Numbered from the stretch's first letter, positions 16,618 to 26,127 are shown. The stretch: DNA of 64,000 nucleotides from Neisseria subflava (GCF_024205745.1 NZ_CP073117.1:1488001-1552000), one strand, 5' to 3'. Numbers and translations are program-made. Notes: generated by a model from the letters alone, not told the origin.

Positions 16618-17331
16618 TTATTCTTCGTCTTTGTTTTTTTGCGGTTGCAGATTTTCGTAGATTTCAGGCAGGGCGCGAATCAACAAATCAGGTTTGGTCG
16701 CTTTGTCTTGGGAGAGCAAGGTCATGTCGCCGTAGCCGAATGTTACGCCGACGCTGAAACAACCGGCTGCTTTGGCAGCAAGAATGTCATTTTTAGAGTC
16801 GCCCACCATCAGCATATTGGCAACGTCGATGCCCAAAACTTCGGCCGCATGTTGAAGCGGCAATGGGCTGGGTTTTTTCTCGGTCAGGCTGTCGCCGCCG
16901 AGAACCAAGCTGAAGTAGCCATCGAGATTAAGCTGTTTCAGCAACTCAGCAGCCAGAATTTCATTTTTGTTGGTAATGACAACTAGAGGAATACCCAAGG
17001 ACTTGAGCAGGCCGAGGCCGGCTTCGGTTTCAGGGTAGGGGCGGGTAAAGTCGCTCAAATGCTCGCGATAATATTTCATAAAGAACACAAAGCCTTTTTC
17101 CCAGATTTCGGGAGCGGTTTCTTTTTCACGATCATTGGTAATGACGCGATGAACCAACTTGCTGATGCCGTCACCGACATAACTTTCAACCGTTTGGGTA
17201 GGTAAAACAGGTAAACCCAAGTGCGCACACATGGCTTGGGCTGCTGCGGCCAAATCGGGAACGGAATCACATAAGGTACCGTCCAAATCAAAGGCAACGG
17301 CTTGGACGTGTTCTAAAGCAGCAGTGGTCAT
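16618..17331 (-). CDS. gph: phosphoglycolate phosphatase (HAD family)
   Basis: Removes 2-phosphoglycolate, a product of DNA 3'-end repair. HAD motif I is AVAFDLDGTLCDSVPDLA, motif II is PLVVITNK, and motif III/IV is MLMVGDSKNDILAAKAAG. The cap contains LGLPVLPTQTVESYVGDGISKLVHR, close to Gph of other Neisseria. The frame begins six codons earlier (17349), but the ATG at 17331 has a better upstream AGAAAG and matches the usual length of about 237 residues. The C-terminal acidic/Lys tail is low complexity. Confidence 0.88.
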   Translation of the reverse strand: MTTAALEHVQAVAFDLDGTLCDSVPDLAAAAQAMCAHLGLPVLPTQTVESYVGDGISKLVHRVITNDREKETAPEIWEKGFVFFMKYYREHLSDFTRPYPETEAGLGLLKSLGIPLVVITNKNEILAAELLKQLNLDGYFSLVLGGDSLTEKKPSPLPLQHAAEVLGIDVANMLMVGDSKNDILAAKAAGCFSVGVTFGYGDMTLLSQDKATKPDLLIRALPEIYENLQPQKNKDEE

Positions 17332-17426
17332 TGAGTAACTTTCTGTCATATTATTTAAGCGGTTATTTTAACATTGTTTGCCTGATTTGCCGATGTTTTG
17401 CCGATTCTTTAAAAAGATGTTTGTTT

Positions 17427-17442
17427 AAATTGTTAACAATTT
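17427..17442. promoter_or_regulatory. 16-bp perfect palindrome in the gph-gdh intergenic region
   Basis: AAATTGTTAACAATTT is self-complementary over 16 bases and centred on GTTAAC. It lies about 95 bases upstream of gph and 310 bases upstream of the divergent glutamate dehydrogenase. It may be an operator for a dimeric regulator; the factor is unknown. Confidence 0.4.
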
Positions 17443-17572
17443 TTGATGGTGTAAGACTGTCAGCCTATTGGGAATGTGAAAGGGATTTTGTCAACAAAAA
17501 GGGTGGTTTGGTAGGTATTAAAAAACAAAGGGTTTGTGTGTTTTTTTGAATGGTTTGATGAGCATTTATACT

Positions 17573-17622
17573 AGGCCGTCTGAAAATTTTTTGGTTGGTG
17601 TGCCGATATTTTCAGACGACCT
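17573..17622. repeat. mixed-dialect DUS inverted pair
   Basis: An AGGCCGTCTGAA copy faces a TTCAGACGACCT copy (minus-strand AGGTCGTCTGAA) across a 26-base loop with one mismatch. It lies in the 400-base intergenic region before gdh; the rest of that region holds only A/T-rich promoter-like sequence. Confidence 0.7.
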
Positions 17623-17752
17623 CAAACTAAATTCATATATAAATGAATAGATTCGCTTTTTATCGACTACACGCTATTACATTTTTGTCCGTTTTTGTAT
17701 ATAGTAACGTGTATGGCTCTCGTCTAATCATATGTATGAAAAGGAAAAATAC

Positions 17753-19018
17753 ATGTCCGCATCTGCTGTAAAAGAAACGCTGAATCCGTTTGAAATTGCG
17801 CAAAAACAAGTGAAAACTGCCTGCGACCGTCTGAATGCCGATCCAGCAGTATTTGAAATCTTGAAAAAGCCGCAACGTGTTTTGGAAGTCAACTTCCCTG
17901 TCAAACTCGACAACGGTACAGTAGAAAACTTCACCGGCTACCGTTCACAACACAATAATGCCGTCGGCCCTTACAAAGGCGGCGTGCGTTTCCATCCTAA
18001 TGTGAATATGGACGAGGTTAAAGCCCTGTCTATCTGGATGACCATCAAATGCTGCGTGGCCGGTATTCCTTACGGCGGCGGTAAAGGCGGTATTACTTTG
18101 GATCCGCGTAACTATTCCGAAGCGGAATTGGAACGCATCGCCCGCGCTTATTCCGAAGCTATTTCTCCGCTAATCGGCGAGAAAATCGATATTCCTGCAC
18201 CTGATGTGAATACCAACGGCAAAATCATGTCTTGGATGGTTGATGCCTATGAAAACGTGGTGAAACATTCTGCACCGGGCGTGTTCACCGGCAAACCGGT
18301 TGAGTTTGGCGGTTCCTTGGCGCGTACCGAAGCCACCGGTTACGGCGTAAACTTCGCCGCTGTCCAAGCTTTGGAAAAACTGGGCAAAGACGTGAAGGGT
18401 GCCACTTACGCCATTCAAGGTTTCGGTAATGTGGGCTACCACACCGGTTACTATGCACACAAAGCCGGTGCGAAAATCGTTGCCGTATCTACAGTTGACG
18501 TTGCCATCTACAACGAAAACGGCTTGGATATGGAAGCAATCATCAAAGAATTCCAAACCAAAGGTTTCATCACCAACGAAGCCGGCTACGGCAAAGAAAT
18601 CAGCAATGCCGAACTTTTGGCTTTGGATGTGGACGTACTCGCCCCTTGCGCGCTGGAAAACCAACTGACTTCTGAAAACGCCGGTAAAGTCCGCGCGAAA
18701 ATCGTGGTTGAAGGCGCAAACGGCCCGACTACTCCAGAAGCAGACGTTATCCTGCGTCAAAACGGCGTATTGGTTGTTCCTGATATTTTGGCAAACTGCG
18801 GCGGCGTGGTGGTATCCTATTTCGAATGGGTACAAAACCTGCAAGGCTACTACTGGGAGTTTGACGAAGTTCAAGAGAAAGAAACCGTTGTCTTGCGCCG
18901 TGCGTTCCGCGATATTTGGAACTTGGCTCAAGAATACGATGTCGACCTGCGTACCGCTTCTTACATGATGAGTATCCGTCGTGTTGAAAAAGCAATGAAA
19001 CTGCGCGGCTGGTATTAA
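17753..19018 (+). CDS. NAD-type glutamate dehydrogenase (Glu/Leu/Phe/Val family)
   Basis: This 421-residue protein catalyses oxidative deamination of glutamate or the reverse. The dimerisation/catalytic half contains GYRSQHNNAVGPYKGGVRFH, the lysine motif PYGGGKGGITLDP and DIPAPDVNTNGKIMSWMVD. The Rossmann half has AIQGFGNVGYHTGY. The short form and sequence resemble GudB/RocG-type NAD enzymes and differ from the NADP-type gdhA at 26.1-27.5 kb. The ATG at 17753 has AAAAGGAAAA upstream and is preferred to 17732. Two glutamate dehydrogenases with different cofactor types suggest separate catabolic and assimilatory roles. Confidence 0.9.
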   Translation: MSASAVKETLNPFEIAQKQVKTACDRLNADPAVFEILKKPQRVLEVNFPVKLDNGTVENFTGYRSQHNNAVGPYKGGVRFHPNVNMDEVKALSIWMTIKCCVAGIPYGGGKGGITLDPRNYSEAELERIARAYSEAISPLIGEKIDIPAPDVNTNGKIMSWMVDAYENVVKHSAPGVFTGKPVEFGGSLARTEATGYGVNFAAVQALEKLGKDVKGATYAIQGFGNVGYHTGYYAHKAGAKIVAVSTVDVAIYNENGLDMEAIIKEFQTKGFITNEAGYGKEISNAELLALDVDVLAPCALENQLTSENAGKVRAKIVVEGANGPTTPEADVILRQNGVLVVPDILANCGGVVVSYFEWVQNLQGYYWEFDEVQEKETVVLRRAFRDIWNLAQEYDVDLRTASYMMSIRRVEKAMKLRGWY

Positions 19019-19041
19019 TCGTTTGACCGATAGCTAAGAGT

Positions 19042-19073
19042 AGGCCGTCTGAAACCTGTTTTCAGACGGCCTT
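19042..19073 (+). terminator. DUS inverted-repeat terminator
   Basis: Opposed AG-DUS copies with a 5-base loop lie 23 bases after the glutamate dehydrogenase stop. Confidence 0.8.
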
Positions 19074-19178
19074 AATGTTTTTGATAAGCGCCTTTACAAA
19101 TTTTAATCCACCTTGATTCCATTTCATTCAAACTCAGCTATAATCCCCTTTTTTGACCTTTCCGGAAAAGACATAATC

Positions 19179-19994
19179 ATGAACAAAACTTTCAAATTCA
19201 GCGCATTGGCTTTGTCTGCTTTGTTGGCACTGACTGCTTGCAACCAAAAAGATACTGCCGCTAAAGACGCTCCTGCTGCTTCCGCAGCTTCAAATGCGAC
19301 TGCAGATGCTTCTGCCATCGGTTCTACTGCCCAACAAGCCAGCTACGCAATGGGTGTGGACATCGGCCGTTCATTGAAACAAATGAAAGACCAAGGTACG
19401 GAAATCGATTTGAAAGTCTTCACTGAAGCCATGGAAGCCATGTTTGAAGGTAAAGAAGTTAAAATGACTGAAGCTCAAGCTCAGGAAGTGATGATGAAAT
19501 TCCTGCAAGAGCAACAAGAAAAAGCTACTGCCAAACGTGCTGAAGATGCCAAAGTAAACTTGGAAAAAGGCGAAGCGTTCTTGAAAGAAAACGCGACTAA
19601 AGAAGGCGTGAAAACCAGCGCTTCCGGTCTGCAATACAAAATCACCAAAGAAGGCGAAGGCAAAAAACCGACTAAAGACGACGTGGTTACCGTTGAATAC
19701 GAAGGCCGTCTGATTGATGGTACCGTGTTTGACAGCAGCAAAGCCAACGGCGGCCCAGTAAGCTTCCCTGTAAGCCAAGTAATTCCAGGTTGGACTGAAG
19801 GTATCCAGCTCTTGAAAGAAGGTGGCGAAGCAACATTCTACATCCCTGCTAAATTGGCTTACCGCGAAGTTGGCGCCGGCGATAAAATCGGCCCGAACGC
19901 TACTTTGGTATTCGACGTGAAACTGGTTAAAGTCGGCGCGCCTGATGCTGCTGCGCAACAACCTGTACAAGTTGACGTACAAAAAGTTCAATAA
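19179..19994 (+). CDS. mip: Mip, FKBP-type peptidyl-prolyl isomerase lipoprotein
   Basis: This 271-residue lipoprotein has the lipobox LTAC (Cys21). An N-terminal dimerisation helix region includes SYAMGVDIGRSLKQMKDQGTEIDL. The C-terminal FKBP domain (about 165-255) contains VTVEYEGRLIDGTVFDSS, VIPGWTEGIQLLKEGGEATFYIP and NATLVFDVKLVKV. Overall organisation matches the neisserial macrophage infectivity potentiator. It isomerises Xaa-Pro bonds in the envelope. The frame is open from 19113, but the lipoprotein signal fixes the start at 19179. TATAAT at 19139-19144 is a likely -10. Confidence 0.93.
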   Translation: MNKTFKFSALALSALLALTACNQKDTAAKDAPAASAASNATADASAIGSTAQQASYAMGVDIGRSLKQMKDQGTEIDLKVFTEAMEAMFEGKEVKMTEAQAQEVMMKFLQEQQEKATAKRAEDAKVNLEKGEAFLKENATKEGVKTSASGLQYKITKEGEGKKPTKDDVVTVEYEGRLIDGTVFDSSKANGGPVSFPVSQVIPGWTEGIQLLKEGGEATFYIPAKLAYREVGAGDKIGPNATLVFDVKLVKVGAPDAAAQQPVQVDVQKVQ

Positions 19995-20029
19995 TCCGAA
20001 TCAAGGCTTACGCCCTTAAACAACGGATA

Positions 20030-20065
20030 AAAGGCCGTCTGAAAAATTCCGTTTCAGACGGCCTT
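20030..20065 (+). terminator. DUS inverted-repeat terminator after mip
   Basis: A 15-bp DUS stem with a 7-base loop and flanking A/T runs. Confidence 0.8.
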
Positions 20066-20087
20066 TGTTCCAAACAAACAAGGAATT

Positions 20088-20717
20088 ATGATGAAAAATA
20101 TCGTCATCCTTATTTCCGGACGCGGCAGCAATATGCAGGCGATTGTGAATGCCAATATTCCCGATGCCAACATTGCAGCCGTATTGAGCAACAGCGAGAC
20201 CGCAGCCGGATTGGCATGGGCGGCAGAACGCGGTATTGTCACTGACAGTTTGAACCATAAAAACTTCGACTCGCGTCTGGCATTTGATCAGGCCATGATG
20301 GAGAAAATCGATGCCTATCAGCCAGATTTGGTTGTATTGGCGGGCTTTATGCGTATTTTGACTCCGGAGTTCTGCGCACATTATGAAAACCGCCTGATCA
20401 ATATCCATCCGTCCATTCTGCCTTCTTTCACCGGTCTGCACACCCACGAACGCGCATTGGAAGCAGGTTGCCGAGTGGCAGGCTGCACCATCCATTTCGT
20501 GACGCCCGAGCTGGATTGCGGCCCGATTATTTCGCAAGGCATTGTTCCTATTTTGGACGGCGATACCGCTGACGATGTTGCCGCACGCGTGCTGACGGTT
20601 GAACACCAGCTGTTTCCGCAAGCCGTTGCCGATTTTGTTGAAGGCCGTCTGAAAATCGAAGGCAACCGCGTTTTGAATGCACAACACAATGCCGCCGGTC
20701 AAAGCCTGCTGGCTTGA
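20088..20717 (+). CDS. purN: phosphoribosylglycinamide formyltransferase
   Basis: The third step of purine synthesis: transfer of formyl from 10-formyl-THF to GAR. The 209 residues have the substrate loop ISGRGSNMQAIV, and LVVLAGFMRILTPEF followed by INIHPSILPSFTGLHTHERALEAG with the catalytic Asn-His pair, then VTPELDCGPIISQ. The length is typical. AAGGAATT lies before the start; either of the two adjacent Met codons could initiate. A DUS is embedded near the C-terminus (about 20642-20653). Confidence 0.95.
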   Translation: MMKNIVILISGRGSNMQAIVNANIPDANIAAVLSNSETAAGLAWAAERGIVTDSLNHKNFDSRLAFDQAMMEKIDAYQPDLVVLAGFMRILTPEFCAHYENRLINIHPSILPSFTGLHTHERALEAGCRVAGCTIHFVTPELDCGPIISQGIVPILDGDTADDVAARVLTVEHQLFPQAVADFVEGRLKIEGNRVLNAQHNAAGQSLLA

Positions 20718-20747
20718 TTGAAACACCATACACACAAGGAAAACATC

Positions 20748-21416
20748 ATGAATCCGATTAAAACAACCTTGCTGACACTTTCCCTGCTCACAGCCTCCGT
20801 CGGCGCGCAAGCCGCTGAATTGCCGCAATCTGCCGTTTTACAATACTCAGGCAGCTACGGTATTCCTGCGACCATGACCTTTACACGCAGCGGCAACCAA
20901 TACAAAATCGTCTCTACCATCAAAGTACCGCTTTACAATATCCGCTTTGAATCCGGCGGCAGCATCAACGGCACGACCCTGCATCCGTCTTACTACAAAG
21001 ATGTACGCGGCGGTAAATTGTATGCCGAGGCCAAATTCTCCGGCGGCAACATCACTTACGGCAAAGCAGGTGATTTGAAAACCGAAAAATCCGGCCCGGC
21101 CATGGACTTGTTTACTTTGGCATGGCAACTGGCCGCCAATGACGTACGCCTGCCGTCGGGTTTGAAAATTACCAACGGTAAAAAACTGTACACCGTCGGC
21201 AGCATGAACAAAATCGGTAGCGAAAGCTATAAACTGAACGGCGGTACAACGCCTGTGAGCAAATATCGCGTCCGCCGTGGCGACGATACCGTTACTTACT
21301 CTTTTGCTTCCGATATCGACAATATCCCTGCGCAAATCAGCTATACCGATGACGGCAAAACCTACAACTTGAAACTGACTTCCGTCAAAATCAACGGTAA
21401 AGTAGTGAAACCGTAA
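20748..21416 (+). CDS. DUF3108 domain exported protein
   Basis: Encodes 222 residues, beginning MNPIKTTLLTLSLLTASVGA with signal cleavage probably after AQA. The mature part is beta-rich (LQYSGSYGIPATMTF, YNIRFESGGSINGTTLHP, LYAEAKFSGGNITYG). This is the pattern of DUF3108 periplasmic proteins, often found after purN in Neisseria and Burkholderiales and of unknown function. It starts 30 bases after purN behind AAGGAAAAC, so it is likely in the same operon and ends at the DUS hairpin at 21437. Confidence 0.8.
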   Translation: MNPIKTTLLTLSLLTASVGAQAAELPQSAVLQYSGSYGIPATMTFTRSGNQYKIVSTIKVPLYNIRFESGGSINGTTLHPSYYKDVRGGKLYAEAKFSGGNITYGKAGDLKTEKSGPAMDLFTLAWQLAANDVRLPSGLKITNGKKLYTVGSMNKIGSESYKLNGGTTPVSKYRVRRGDDTVTYSFASDIDNIPAQISYTDDGKTYNLKLTSVKINGKVVKP

Positions 21417-21436
21417 TCTTTATTTGCTCAAACAAG

Positions 21437-21468
21437 AAGGCCGTCTGAAAAGTTTTCAGACGGCCTTT
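21437..21468. terminator. bidirectional DUS terminator
   Basis: Opposed AG-DUS copies with AA/TT extension lie between the convergent DUF3108 gene and rng. Confidence 0.85.
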
Positions 21469-21473
21469 TATCT

Positions 21474-22967
21474 TTACAGCAACACAATATCGTATTGTTC
21501 CTGCGTGTAGGCGGTTTCGACTGCCAGCGAAATTGGCTTGCCGATAAAGTCTATCAACATCGCCAGTGATTGCGATTCTTCGTCTAGGAACAAGTCGATG
21601 ACATTCGGAGCGGCCAAAATGCGGAAGGCTTGGACATCGTAGCGGCGCGCTTCGCGGACGATTTCGCGTTGGATTTCGTAGCACACGGTTTGCGGCGTTT
21701 TCAGACGGCCCCTGCCTTGGCAGGAAGGGCAGGGTTCGCAGAGAATTTGGCTTAAGTTTTCACGCGAGCGTTTGCGAGTCAGTTCAACAAGGCCTAGACT
21801 GGTAAAGCCGTTGAGGGTAACGCGGGTACGGTCGAAACTGAGGGCTTTGGCAAGTTCTTGCAGGACGGCTTCGCGGTGGATCTCTTGCGCCATGTCGATG
21901 AAGTCGATGATGATGATGCCGCCGAGATTGCGCAGGCGAAGCTCTCGGGCGATGGTGTGGCAGGCTTCGAGGTTGGTGCGGAAGATGGTTTCATCAAAAT
22001 TGCGCGCGCCGACAAAGCCGCCGGTATTGACATCGATGGTGGTCATGGCTTCGGTGGACTCGATGATGAGGTAGCTGCCGAAGTTGAGGTTGACGCGCGG
22101 TTGCAGAGCGCGGGCGATTTCCTGTTCGATGTTGTGGGTTTCAAATAGGGGGCGTTCGCCTTTGAACAGCTCGATTCTGCCCAATGCGCCTTGAACGTAT
22201 TGTTCGGCAAACTGGGTCATGCGGCGGTGGTTTTCTGTCGAGTCGACCAGGATTTTGTGCGTATCGAGGCTGAACATATCGCGCAATACGCGCAGGCTCA
22301 AAGGCAAATCTTGATAGAGCAGGGTTTCGGGCGGCTGAATTTTTGCCTGTTTTTGAATGTGTTCCCACACTTTGGTCAGATAGTTGATGTCTGATTGCAG
22401 TTGGGCATCGGAAGCGTTTTCGGCGTTGGTGCGGATAATGTAGCCGTGGCAGGCGTTTTCGGGCAGAAGGTTGTTGAGGCGCTCCCTTAAATTGCTGCGT
22501 TCGGCATCGTCTTCAATGCGTTGTGAAATGCCGATGTGGTCTTCTTGCGGAAGATGGACGAGGAAACGGCCGGCCAGTGAGATTTGGGTGGACAGGCGCG
22601 CGCCTTTGGTGTTGATGGGGTCTTTGATGACCTGAACCAAAACGGACTGACCTTCAAAGAGCATGTGTTCGATGCGTTGGGTTTCGTCCGGATTGCGGCG
22701 TTGTTCGAGGACATCGACGATGTGCAAAAATGCGGCGCGTTCCAAACCGATATCGATAAACGCGCTTTGCATACCGGGGAGAACGCGTTTGACAACGCCC
22801 AAATAAATATTGCCAACCAAGCTGTGGCCGCTGTTGCGCTCGATGTGCAGCTCGCAGATATTGTTCTCTTCCAAAACGGCCACACGCGTTTCTTGCGGCG
22901 TAATGTTGACGAGGACGGTTTCGGACGGACGCACGGCGTCCTTAGGGATGGGAATTCCTGAAAGCAT
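21474..22967 (-). CDS. rng: ribonuclease G
   Basis: An endoribonuclease for 16S rRNA 5'-end maturation and mRNA decay. This 497-residue protein has an N-terminal S1-like region (VGNIYLGVVKRVLPGMQSAFIDIG) and the catalytic core with the metal-binding pair of Asp residues in STEAMTTIDVNTGGFVG and GGIIIIDFIDM. The Zn-link is CEPCPSCQGRGRLKT. It lacks the long C-terminal scaffold of RNase E. The frame extends 24 codons upstream to 23039, but MLSGIPIPKDAVRPSETVLV at 22967 gives the usual length. Confidence 0.92.
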   Translation of the reverse strand: MLSGIPIPKDAVRPSETVLVNITPQETRVAVLEENNICELHIERNSGHSLVGNIYLGVVKRVLPGMQSAFIDIGLERAAFLHIVDVLEQRRNPDETQRIEHMLFEGQSVLVQVIKDPINTKGARLSTQISLAGRFLVHLPQEDHIGISQRIEDDAERSNLRERLNNLLPENACHGYIIRTNAENASDAQLQSDINYLTKVWEHIQKQAKIQPPETLLYQDLPLSLRVLRDMFSLDTHKILVDSTENHRRMTQFAEQYVQGALGRIELFKGERPLFETHNIEQEIARALQPRVNLNFGSYLIIESTEAMTTIDVNTGGFVGARNFDETIFRTNLEACHTIARELRLRNLGGIIIIDFIDMAQEIHREAVLQELAKALSFDRTRVTLNGFTSLGLVELTRKRSRENLSQILCEPCPSCQGRGRLKTPQTVCYEIQREIVREARRYDVQAFRILAAPNVIDLFLDEESQSLAMLIDFIGKPISLAVETAYTQEQYDIVLL

Positions 22968-23204
22968 GGGGATACCTGATTTTGAATAGAAAAAATTTTG
23001 CGATGTGTTCTTCTCCAAAAAACAAATGGCAAAAGTCATTCTGCGAAAGCGCTTATCATACTTTAATTATGGTTTTTCCGCATCTGCACAAATGTTTATG
23101 GCCAAGAGGCCGTCTGAATGTTTTTTACAACCGTACGGCGGGAATACTTGTAAAATAACACCTATGCCCATATAGTCATGAACATTGGTATTTTGGAAGA
23201 AATC

Positions 23205-23462
23205 ATGCAAACCGTTACTGTTTATACCGGTCCATATTGCCCGTACTGCACCATGGCGAAAAGGCTGTTGCAGGCGGTGGGTGTGAAAGAAATCAACGAA
23301 ATCCGCATCGATGGCAACCCGGAAGTTTTTGCCGAAATGCAGCAGCTTTCCGGCCAGCGCAGCGTGCCGCAGATTTTTATCGGCGACACCCATGTCGGTG
23401 GCTTTACCGATTTGTACCGCTTGCAGCAGGAAGGCAAGTTGGACGAATTACTGAATCCTTAA
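23205..23462 (+). CDS. grxC: glutaredoxin 3
   Basis: This 85-residue thiol oxidoreductase has the dithiol active site CPYC (Cys12-Cys15), the TVP-like loop RSVPQIFIGDTHVGG and the glutathione-binding GG. GGAAGAAATC precedes the ATG at 23205, so I prefer it to an upstream in-frame Met at 23178. secB follows after 21 bases; grxC-secB linkage is widespread in proteobacteria. Confidence 0.93.
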   Translation: MQTVTVYTGPYCPYCTMAKRLLQAVGVKEINEIRIDGNPEVFAEMQQLSGQRSVPQIFIGDTHVGGFTDLYRLQQEGKLDELLNP

Positions 23463-23483
23463 CCCTTAACTTAGGAAAATAAA

Positions 23484-23918
23484 ATGAGCGAAGAATTGCA
23501 ACCCGTATTCAGCGTTGAGCGTCTGTATGTAAAAGACTTGTCTTTGGAAGTGCCTCACGCACCACAAATCTTCTTGGAACAAGGCGAGCCTGAAGTGGAT
23601 ATGCGCGTTTCTACCGGCAACACCAAACTGGAAGACGGTTTCTACAGCGTTGACGTTACCGTGACCGTAACTGCCAAACTGAACGAAGAGCGCACCATGT
23701 TCTTGAACGAAGTTACCCAAAGCGGCATCTTCCGTCTGGAAAACATTCCTGAAGAAGACGTACAACTGCTGTTGGGCGTTGCTTGTCCGAACATCCTGTT
23801 CCCTTACGCACGCGAAGCCATTTCCAACAGCGTAACCCGCGCTGGCTTCCCACCTGTACTGCTTGCTCCGATCAACTTCGAAGCAATCTACCAACAACAA
23901 CAGGAAGCTAACGCTTAA
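23484..23918 (+). CDS. secB: protein-export chaperone SecB
   Basis: The SecA-targeting chaperone that keeps precursors unfolded. This 144-residue protein shows [20 protein letters not shown] at the N-terminus, the peptide-groove strands and [20 protein letters not shown], then [14 protein letters not shown], all diagnostic of SecB. Ribosome-binding site AGGAAAATAAA. It is cotranscribed with grxC and ends at a DUS hairpin. Confidence 0.97.
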   Translation: MSEELQPVFSVERLYVKDLSLEVPHAPQIFLEQGEPEVDMRVSTGNTKLEDGFYSVDVTVTVTAKLNEERTMFLNEVTQSGIFRLENIPEEDVQLLLGVACPNILFPYAREAISNSVTRAGFPPVLLAPINFEAIYQQQQEANA

Positions 23919-23936
23919 TCGCGTTATACCTAAATT

Positions 23937-23971
23937 AAGGCCGTCTGAAACATTGCGTTCAGACGGCCTTT
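23937..23971 (+). terminator. DUS inverted-repeat terminator after secB
   Basis: Opposed AG-DUS copies with an 8-base loop followed by a T run. recG begins only about 50 bases later. Confidence 0.8.
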
Positions 23972-24019
23972 TTGTTTTCGGATAAAATACAGCAAACTTT
24001 CAATCAGCTGCCTTTTAAG

Positions 24020-26059
24020 ATGACGCCCGAAACCCAAAAACAGCTCAAAATCACCGATGTTTCCGCCAAGAAGCTCGATAAACTTAACCTCCATACTGCA
24101 TGGGATTTGGTGTTGCACCTGCCGTTGCGTTACGAGGACGAGACGCACATCATGCCGATTAAGGATGCACCGATCGGCGTGCCGTGTCAGGTCGAGGGCG
24201 AAGTCATCCATCAGGAAGTGACATTTAAACCGCGCAAGCAGCTGATTGTCCAAATCGCCGACGGTTCCGGCAGCGTCCTTTTTCTGCGCTTTATCCACTT
24301 TTATGCCAGCAACCAGAAACAGATGGCGGTCGGCAAGCGCATCCGCGCCGTGGGCGAAATCAAGCACGGGTTTCACGGCGACGAGATGATTCATCCTAAA
24401 ATCCGCGATGCCGAGAGCAGCGGTTTGGCAGAAAGCCTTACGCCGATTTATCCGACCGTAAACGGTTTAAATCAACCCACTTTGCGCCGTATTATTCAGA
24501 CGGCCTTGGACGTTACGCCGTTGCACGACACCTTGCCTGATGCTTTATTAGGCCGTCTGAAATTGCCGCACCTTGCCGAAAGCCTGCGCCTTTTGCATTC
24601 GCCGCCGCCAAGCTTCACCATTCATCAACTTTCAGACGGCACGCTGCCTGCATGGCAACGGCTCAAATTTGACGAACTTTTGGCGCAACAGCTTTCTATG
24701 CGCTTGGCACGGCAGAAGCGCGTCAGCGGCTCGGCCACGGCATTGGGTGGCGACGGCACATTGACTCAAGCCCTGCGCCACGCTTTGCCGTTTGCCCTGA
24801 CTGATGCGCAAGAAAGAGTTGTTTCCGAAATCTGCCACGATATGGTGCAAACCCATCCCATGCACCGCCTGCTGCAAGGCGATGTCGGCAGCGGCAAAAC
24901 CATTGTGGCCGCCTTGTCTGCTTTGACGGCTATCGAATCCGGCGCGCAGGTAGCTGTAATGGCGCCGACTGAAATCCTTGCCGAACAACATTTCATCAAG
25001 TTCAAACAATGGCTTGAACCTTTAGGACTCGAAGTCGTCTGGCTTTCCGGCAGCCAGCGCAAAAAAGCCAAAGACGAAGCCAAAGCCAAACTTGCCGACG
25101 GCACTGTCAAAATCGCCGTCGGCACACACGCCCTGTTTTCAGACGACGTCGAGTTCCAAAATCTGGGCTTGGTGATTGTGGACGAGCAACACCGCTTCGG
25201 TGTCACCCAACGCCTCGCCCTCAAAAACAAAGGGCGCGACGTCCACCAGCTGATGATGTCCGCCACGCCCATCCCGCGCACGCTCGCCATGAGTTTCTTC
25301 GCCGACTTGGACGTGTCTGTTATTGACGAGTTGCCGCCCGGACGTACGCCGATTAAAACCCGCCTCGTCAACAACGTCCGCCGCGCCGAAGTCGAAGGCT
25401 TCGTCCTTAATATTTGTCGCAAAGGGCAGCAGGCATACTGGGTCTGCCCGCTGATTGAAGAAAGCGAAACCCTGCAACTGCAAACCGCCACCGAAACCCT
25501 CGAGCAGCTTCAGGCGGCATTGCCCGAACTCAGCATCGGCTTGGTGCACGGGCGCATGAAAGCTGCCGAAAAAGCCAAAGTCATGGCGGAATTTGCTGCA
25601 GGTCGTCTGAATGTATTGGTCGCCACCACCGTTATCGAAGTCGGTGTAGATGTGCCCAACGCCGCCCTGATGGTCATCGAACATGCCGAGCGCATGGGCT
25701 TGGCGCAGCTGCACCAATTACGCGGACGGGTAGGGCGCGGCGCGGCAGAAAGTATGTGCGTCCTCCTGTTTGCCGAACCCTTGAGCGAACTCGCCAAAGC
25801 GCGGTTGAAAGTCATCTACGAACACACCGACGGCTTTGAAATCGCCCGCCAAGACCTCAACATCCGCGGCCCCGGCGAATTTCTTGGCGCGCGGCAAAGC
25901 GGTGTCCCCATGCTGCGCTTCGCCAACCTCGAAGAAGACCTGCACCTTTTAGAACAAGCGCGCGAAATTGCCCCGATGCTGATTGAACAAAACCCTGAAA
26001 TCGTCGAAGCGCATTTGGCAAGATGGCTTTCCAGCAGGGAAGGTTATTTGGGCGTATAA
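24020..26059 (+). CDS. recG: ATP-dependent DNA helicase RecG
   Basis: Remodels stalled replication forks and branched DNA. The 679 residues comprise an N-terminal wedge domain with DVSAKKLDKLNLHTAWDLVLHLP and the helicase core. That core has motif I GDVGSGKT (about 297-304), motif II DEQHRFGV, motif III MSATPIPRTLA, and motif VI QLHQLRGRVGRG. The start is taken at the ATG 24020 from family length; the frame continues upstream to a TTG at 23972. Three DUS-like copies lie inside the gene, one of the AGGTCGTCTGAA type at 25610-25621. Confidence 0.95.
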   Translation: MTPETQKQLKITDVSAKKLDKLNLHTAWDLVLHLPLRYEDETHIMPIKDAPIGVPCQVEGEVIHQEVTFKPRKQLIVQIADGSGSVLFLRFIHFYASNQKQMAVGKRIRAVGEIKHGFHGDEMIHPKIRDAESSGLAESLTPIYPTVNGLNQPTLRRIIQTALDVTPLHDTLPDALLGRLKLPHLAESLRLLHSPPPSFTIHQLSDGTLPAWQRLKFDELLAQQLSMRLARQKRVSGSATALGGDGTLTQALRHALPFALTDAQERVVSEICHDMVQTHPMHRLLQGDVGSGKTIVAALSALTAIESGAQVAVMAPTEILAEQHFIKFKQWLEPLGLEVVWLSGSQRKKAKDEAKAKLADGTVKIAVGTHALFSDDVEFQNLGLVIVDEQHRFGVTQRLALKNKGRDVHQLMMSATPIPRTLAMSFFADLDVSVIDELPPGRTPIKTRLVNNVRRAEVEGFVLNICRKGQQAYWVCPLIEESETLQLQTATETLEQLQAALPELSIGLVHGRMKAAEKAKVMAEFAAGRLNVLVATTVIEVGVDVPNAALMVIEHAERMGLAQLHQLRGRVGRGAAESMCVLLFAEPLSELAKARLKVIYEHTDGFEIARQDLNIRGPGEFLGARQSGVPMLRFANLEEDLHLLEQAREIAPMLIEQNPEIVEAHLARWLSSREGYLGV

Positions 26060-26076
26060 GGTTTGCTTTAAAAGAA

Positions 26077-26108
26077 AAAGGCCGTCTGAAATATTTCAGA
26101 CGGCCTTT
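26077..26108. terminator. bidirectional DUS terminator
   Basis: A 15-bp stem with a 2-base loop and A/T flanks lies between convergent recG and gdhA. Confidence 0.85.
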
Positions 26109-26127
26109 GATTTGGCTGGATAGGGGT

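Noticed and set aside
18170-18931. Open frame antisense to the NAD-type glutamate dehydrogenase
   Set aside because: No ribosome-binding site or family features; it mirrors a conserved gene.
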